9,680 bases of DNA from Calidihabitans tengchongensis. Lineage in GTDB: Bacteria > Sysuimicrobiota > Sysuimicrobiia > Sysuimicrobiales > Kaftiobacteriaceae. Positions within the stretch are counted from its first letter, which is position 1. Every line of letters starts with the position of its first letter. The DNA is taken from positions 1-9,680 of the forward strand of contig JAVKIE010000022.1 in NCBI GenBank assembly GCA_031459615.1. Reading direction: 5' to 3'. Positions 6,341 through 9,680 of this stretch are shown here, one piece after another. The position numbers and the translations under genes were made by a program. The notes beneath the pieces are model-generated. The model saw nothing but the letters and a program-made list of their open reading frames with translations, did no database searches and was not told the DNA's origin.

Positions 6341-7926
6341 ACCCCCAGGTGCGCTACGTGCTGGAAGGCCAGGCAGGGCCGGATGCGGCCCGCTCCGAAC
6401 GCAGGGTCCCACCCGGGAGGGCCCAGGTCGACGGCTGTGGCCCTGAGGGCGTTGGCCAGCGACCCGTTCCGGGCGGACGGCGCAGCCTGCAGGACCAGGG
6501 CCGCGGCGCCCGACACGTGGGGGGCTGCGAAGGAGGTACCCGAGAAGAAGGCGTAGCGTCCGCCCGGGACCGCGGCCAGGACGTCCACCCCGGGCGCCAC
6601 CAGCGCCAGGAAAGGCGCCTGGGGACTCAGGGGGTACAGCCGGTCCTGGGCGTCCGTGGCACCCACGGCCACCACACCCGGTACCGCTGCCGGGTAAGAG
6701 GGGTAGTCATCCTGGGCAGTTCCGGCACTCGCCACCACGAAAAGGCCCAGGGCCACCAGCCTCTCCACTGCCCGCCGCAGCACAGCGTTGGGCGGGCCGC
6801 CCACGCTGGCGTTGACGACACGCGCGCCCAGCTGGAAGGCCCGGTCGAAAGCCCTCACCAGGGCGTCCACGGGACAGGCGGCATCGAGACCCCCCGGACG
6901 CGAAGGGACGCAAGCCCGGAGGGCAACCACCCGGACGCCCGGCGCCACCCCAGACATCCGCCAGCCCCGCGCGCCCAGGATCGAGGCCACCGCGGTACCG
7001 TGCACCTCGCCCCGGTAACCGTCGCCCACCAGGTCCTGGGTGGTGTACACCTGCCCACGGAGCTCGGGGTGTTCGGGATCGATTCCCGTGTCCACCACCG
7101 CCACGGTCACGCCCTTTCCCGTGGTCCACGGGTGCACGGCTCTGAGCTGCAGCAGGGCCGGAGCGTACTGCAGCCTGCCGGGCGGGCCGGCCATCACCCG
7201 CTGGAAGGAGTTAGGCGACGCCTCTACCACACCGGGCTCCTGCAGCAGCCGGGAAGCCACTTCCTCCGGTGTGAGGTGGGACGGCACCTCGAACACCGCC
7301 TGAAGCGGTCCGCTCGCGAGCTCCTGGCTACGCACCAGGCGCAGGCCCAGACGCGCGGCCAGTTCCGAAGCGCGACCAGCAGGTGGGTCCAGCAGCGCCA
7401 CCACCTCCCGTACGGGCGGCAGCGGCACCTTCCCCAGGACGGTGTAGCTGGCCCCGGGTAACGGCGTGCCGTCGAGCTTCACGTCCACAAGGTAGTTGCC
7501 CGGGACCTTCGTGGGCAGGGACGGGCTCCGCAGGACGCGCACCCCGGGCTCCACGCGCTCGGTCCGCGCGGCCAGCACCTCCCCGTCCACGGACCACTCC
7601 ACCTTTACCTCGCGGGCGACCTGAGAGCGGACGGCCACCTGAGCCGAAAGGACCTCCCCTTCCCGCACCCGCGCGGTCCGCATGCCGCCGCCGAACTCCG
7701 CCCCACCAGCGCCCTCAGGGGTCCAGGAACCAGATGCAGGGGACTGGGAGTCGCGCAACTCGGAAGGGACCGTGCCACCGGGCGGTTGCGGCGGTGTGCC
7801 CGGCGGCTGACCAGGCTGGCCCGGAGGCTGGGGCGGCTCAGGCTTCTGGGCGTGGACGGGGAAAACGCTCGCGGCGGCCAGCGCCGCCGCGATCCCCCCG
7901 ACAACTAGACCGGCCAGCCACCTCAC
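6331..7926 (-). CDS. Secreted S8 (subtilisin-like) protease with altered oxyanion position
   Basis: A 531-residue protein. Residues 1-26 are a signal peptide (cleavage near VHA before QKP), followed by a Pro/Gln/Gly-rich linker (about 28-50). Residues about 85-165 are a predicted beta-sandwich (KVEWSVDGEVLA, GNYLVDVKLDG), and about 172-243 an I9-like propeptide ending PGVVEASPNSFQR. The S8 domain carries Asp279 (VAVVDTGID), His309 (EVHGTAVAS) and Ser465 (FSGTSFAAPHVSG). The position that is normally the oxyanion Asn is Thr403 (VVASAGTAQDD), so activity may be reduced or specialised. Cysteines 339, 351, 518 and 530 could form disulfides. The GTG at 7926 is chosen because it overlaps the anti-sigma stop (GTGA), a GGAG lies about 8 bases upstream and a clear signal peptide follows; the same frame extends upstream only through the anti-sigma gene. 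Being coupled to the sigma/anti-sigma pair, it may be the protease that acts in their signalling. Confidence 0.93.
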   Translation of the reverse strand: MRWLAGLVVGGIAAALAAASVFPVHAQKPEPPQPPGQPGQPPGTPPQPPGGTVPSELRDSQSPASGSWTPEGAGGAEFGGGMRTARVREGEVLSAQVAVRSQVAREVKVEWSVDGEVLAARTERVEPGVRVLRSPSLPTKVPGNYLVDVKLDGTPLPGASYTVLGKVPLPPVREVVALLDPPAGRASELAARLGLRLVRSQELASGPLQAVFEVPSHLTPEEVASRLLQEPGVVEASPNSFQRVMAGPPGRLQYAPALLQLRAVHPWTTGKGVTVAVVDTGIDPEHPELRGQVYTTQDLVGDGYRGEVHGTAVASILGARGWRMSGVAPGVRVVALRACVPSRPGGLDAACPVDALVRAFDRAFQLGARVVNASVGGPPNAVLRRAVERLVALGLFVVASAGTAQDDYPSYPAAVPGVVAVGATDAQDRLYPLSPQAPFLALVAPGVDVLAAVPGGRYAFFSGTSFAAPHVSGAAALVLQAAPSARNGSLANALRATAVDLGPPGWDPAFGAGRIRPCLAFQHVAHLGVCP

Positions 7927-8510
7927 GGCTCTGGCTCCGCGAACCGGACCAGGGCGTCGTTGCGGAGCTGCTCGGCCACGATCCGGGGGTCGGACCCGGG
8001 CGGCAGCCGCAGGCGGTACACACCCGCGGCGCCGGGCCCTTCGACCACGGTTGCCCCCACCCGCAGCAGCGCAGCACGGATCCCCGCCTCCGTGGCGTCC
8101 GGGCGGAACACCACCTGCACGTGGGCTGCCGTGGGACCGCCCAGGGTCCGGAACGCGGCTGGCTGCGGCGCCCACGAAACCACCAGGGCGGCCAGGGCCA
8201 CAGCCTCCGCCACCGCCACGGCCAAAAGCGCCCGGGCCTCCCGTACTCGCCACACCCTCTGCCACCACGCGCCCGAAGCCTGTCGGGCTGCAAGCCGGGC
8301 CAGGACCCGGGCACCGAGCTCCGGAGCGGGCGACGGCACCGGACGGGAGCGCACCGCGTCCACGACCCCCCGAAGCCACGCTTCCTCGCGCCGGCACACC
8401 TCGCAGTCCCGCACGTGCTCTTCCACCGCGAACCGCTCCGGCTCGGGCAGCGTGCCCGCCACGAACCACGGCAGGAGCAGCTCTACCGTGTCGTGGGGTA
8501 GCCGGCTCAT
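7923..8510 (-). CDS. Membrane anti-sigma factor with zinc-finger and propeptide-like extracytoplasmic tail
   Basis: A 195-residue protein. The N-terminus has the zinc-binding anti-sigma motif H32-x3-C36-x2-C39 (EEHVRDCEVC), typical of cytoplasmic domains that hold an ECF sigma factor. One transmembrane segment lies at about residues 93-113 (ALLAVAVAEAVALAALVV), after a basic stretch that favours a cytoplasmic N-terminus. The outer part, about 128-192, reads HVQVVFRPDATEAGIRAALL to DALVRFAEPEP, with GVYRLRLP between; its pattern resembles an I9-type subtilase propeptide. The ATG at 8510 overlaps the sigma stop as ATGA and has GGGAGG 7 bases upstream; a longer same-frame extension to 8984 is only a shadow of the sigma gene. 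The stop overlaps the protease start by 4 bases. It is inferred to restrain the sigma factor until an envelope signal, perhaps protease action, releases it. Anti-sigma call strong; tail resemblance by eye only. Confidence 0.9.
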   Translation of the reverse strand: MSRLPHDTVELLLPWFVAGTLPEPERFAVEEHVRDCEVCRREEAWLRGVVDAVRSRPVPSPAPELGARVLARLAARQASGAWWQRVWRVREARALLAVAVAEAVALAALVVSWAPQPAAFRTLGGPTAAHVQVVFRPDATEAGIRAALLRVGATVVEGPGAAGVYRLRLPPGSDPRIVAEQLRNDALVRFAEPEP

Positions 8511-9043
8511 CCCCCGGCCTCCCGCGCGCGGCCCCACGCGCTGTCGAGCTGCGCCCGCAGTTTCTGTTTGGCCAGGAACATGCGCGTCTTCACGGTGTTC
8601 AGCGGGCAGCGGACGATCCGCGCGATCTCCTCGTACGCAAAACCGTGGAAGAAAGCGAGCTCTACTACCTCCCGCTGGTCGGGCGGCAGGCGCTTCAAAG
8701 CCTCTTCCACGGCCACCCGCGTGTCCACGCGTTCCGCCTCCCCGTCCACCCGCTGTCCGTCCAGCACTTCCAGGGGCCAGGGAGCGCGCTGCCGCAGGCG
8801 GTCCGTGGCCTTGTTCCGTGCGATGGCGTACAGCCACGTCCGCGGGCTGCTGTCGCCCCGGTACCTCCGTGCGTCCGTCCAGACGGTCAGCATGGTCTCG
8901 CTCAGCACGTCCTCCGCCAGGTGCGCGTCCCTCAGCAGCCGGAAGAGGTACGCGAACAGAGGGCCGCTGTGACGGTCGTACCACTCCCGGAAGGCCGTGG
9001 CGTCGCCCTGCGCGACCAGCCGCAGCAGCTCGCGGTCCGTCAT
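8507..9043 (-). CDS. ECF-type RNA polymerase sigma factor
   Basis: A 178-residue sigma-70 family protein of extracytoplasmic-function size, with region 2 and region 4 only. Region 2 spans about residues 14-85 (FREWYDRHSGPLFAYLFRLL, AEDVLSETMLTVW, SPRTWLYAIARNKATDRLR). Region 4 spans about 113-166, with the helix-turn-helix FAYEEIARIVRCPLNTVKTRM. These direct RNA polymerase to specific promoters, usually including the operon's own. The ATG start matches the family's usual N-terminus (TDRELLRLVAQGD), although the ribosome-binding site is weak. The stop overlaps the anti-sigma start by 4 bases, the usual paired arrangement. It is the first gene of the apparent operon, after an 87-base gap. No convincing ECF promoter was found in that gap. 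Confidence 0.95.
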   Translation of the reverse strand: MTDRELLRLVAQGDATAFREWYDRHSGPLFAYLFRLLRDAHLAEDVLSETMLTVWTDARRYRGDSSPRTWLYAIARNKATDRLRQRAPWPLEVLDGQRVDGEAERVDTRVAVEEALKRLPPDQREVVELAFFHGFAYEEIARIVRCPLNTVKTRMFLAKQKLRAQLDSAWGRAREAGG

Positions 9044-9088
9044 GGCGTCCCGAGAGGGTTCGACGCGCCCGGCGGACCCTCCTCCGCG

Positions 9089-9120
9089 GCCGCCCTCCGC
9101 CCGTTTAGTCGGAGGGCGGC
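9089..9120 (-). terminator. Strong inverted repeat after the OstA/LptA-like gene: possible terminator or attenuator
   Basis: The arms GCCGCCCTCCG (9089-9099) and CGGAGGGCGGC (9110-9120) are a perfect 11-bp stem with a 10-base loop. It begins about 10 bases after the stop of the OstA/LptA-like gene and lies in the only sizeable gap of the window. There is no T-run on either side, so it does not fit a classic Rho-independent terminator. It may stabilise or partly terminate the upstream transcript, or regulate read-through into the sigma operon. Confidence 0.5.
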
Positions 9121-9130
9121 GCTTCGCGGT

Positions 9131-9680
9131 TCACCGGCGCACGGGGAAGGTGGTGTCCACGGCCCCGTGGGCCTCGAAGGTGTCCTCCCGCAGTGAGACC
9201 ACCACCCGCTCCGCCTCCAGCCAGCTCCCGTCCTCGCGCTCCAGCCGCACCCTCGGGCCCGACAGGACGATCCTGCCCTCCTGGTCGTCGTACTCCGCGC
9301 GGTCCCCCGTGGCCCTGCGCCCTTCCTGGGTGACCCGCACGTTGCCCGTCGCGGTGCTGTTGCGGGTGCTGAGGACGATCACCACGCGGTCTGCCTCCAG
9401 CACCGCGGGGGTCTCCAGGGCCTTGCGCTCCTCTTCGTCCCTCGGCGGACGCACCAGCCGCTCCCGCACCAGCCACTGGCCGCTGCGCTGATGCAGGCGC
9501 ACGGACCCCGCCAGCTCGATGCGATCCTCGCTTTCTGAGTACGTGATGCGCTCCGCGCGGGCGTCCTTGTCCACCTGCTCCAGACGGACGGACTCCTGCG
9601 CCGTGGCCTCCTCGGTGCGCAGCCACGCGTACTTCATGGGGCCCCGGGAGGTGATGGTGGTGTCCTCCTTGGCCAGCGCC
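9131..9680 (-). CDS. OstA/LptA-like envelope protein (5' end beyond window)
   Basis: The frame is open to the right edge, giving 182 visible residues before the TGA at 9131; an internal ATG at 9637 is not the real start because the family pattern continues upstream of it (ALAKEDTTITSRGPMKYAWL). The sequence shows repeated OstA/LptA beta-jellyroll units: AERITYSESEDRIELAGSVR, LEADRVVIVLSTRNSTATGN and GDRAEYDDQEGRIVLSGPRV, ending FEAHGAVDTTFPVRR. Such proteins form the periplasmic bridge carrying lipopolysaccharide, or a similar lipid, from inner to outer membrane; an LptD-like gene lies at the other end of the window. The missing N-terminus leaves open whether an LptC-type region or signal peptide is present. 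Family call good, specific role inferred. Confidence 0.8.
   Translation of the reverse strand, partial: ALAKEDTTITSRGPMKYAWLRTEEATAQESVRLEQVDKDARAERITYSESEDRIELAGSVRLHQRSGQWLVRERLVRPPRDEEERKALETPAVLEADRVVIVLSTRNSTATGNVRVTQEGRRATGDRAEYDDQEGRIVLSGPRVRLEREDGSWLEAERVVVSLREDTFEAHGAVDTTFPVRR

Noticed and set aside
7927..8469. Upstream extension of the secreted protease to a start at 8469
   Set aside because: The extra 181 residues lie entirely over the anti-sigma gene in another frame and have low-complexity composition, while the GTG at 7926 is followed by a clear signal peptide and overlaps the anti-sigma stop.
8511..8984. Upstream extension of the anti-sigma gene to a start at 8984
   Set aside because: It overlaps the sigma gene in another frame, has no domain resemblance, and the ATG at 8510 has a good ribosome-binding site and the ATGA coupling.
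9044..9088. Promoter for the sigma operon
   Set aside because: I looked for sigma-70 and ECF-type -35/-10 pairs on the minus strand (for example GAACC and TAAACG near the hairpin loop), but spacing and matches were poor, so no promoter is called.
9100..9109. The TAAACG in the loop of the inverted repeat as a -10 element
   Set aside because: The nearest -35-like sequence (TGAACC) is about 20 bases away, and both matches are weak.

Overview
The window is a very GC-rich stretch (roughly 70% by eye) in which every credible gene lies on the minus strand. Read in the transcribed direction (right to left) there are nine genes: an OstA/LptA-like protein cut by the right edge, an ECF sigma factor, its zinc-finger anti-sigma factor, a secreted S8 (subtilisin-like) protease, a large lipoprotein, a second S8 protease that is itself a lipoprotein, a second large lipoprotein related to the first, a small secreted protein that is little more than an I9-type subtilase propeptide, and an LptD/OstA-like outer-membrane protein cut by the left edge. 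Most starts are GTG or TTG. No tRNA, rRNA, CRISPR array or mobile element was seen, and no gap between genes exceeds 87 bases.

The two Lpt-family flanks and several lipoproteins point to a diderm (outer-membrane) bacterium. High GC, GTG/TTG starts and proteins not obviously of proteobacterial type suggest a lineage such as Deinococcota, Armatimonadota or a neighbouring deep-branching phylum; this is a guess from style, not an assignment.

Layout by coordinate: 1-1476 LptD-like (3' end missing); 1480-1833 stand-alone I9-like secreted protein; 1849-3351 lipoprotein B; 3353-4786 lipid-anchored S8 protease; 4815-6299 lipoprotein A; 6331-7926 secreted S8 protease with an altered oxyanion position; 7923-8510 anti-sigma; 8507-9043 ECF sigma; 9044-9130 gap with an 11-bp-stem inverted repeat; 9131-9680 OstA/LptA-like (5' end missing). 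From the sigma gene to the lptD-like gene the spacings are -4, -4, 31, 28, 1, 15 and 3 bases, so these eight genes look like one operon.

The main observation is that I9-type (subtilase propeptide/inhibitor) folds seem to recur four times in one transcription unit: in the pro-region of each S8 protease, as a free-standing secreted protein, and, less certainly, as the extracytoplasmic tail of the membrane anti-sigma factor. With the duplicated protease-plus-lipoprotein module and the Lpt-type flanks, this suggests a cell-envelope proteolysis and signalling system in which protease activity could be sensed through propeptide-like domains. The gene content is read directly; the signalling model is inference.
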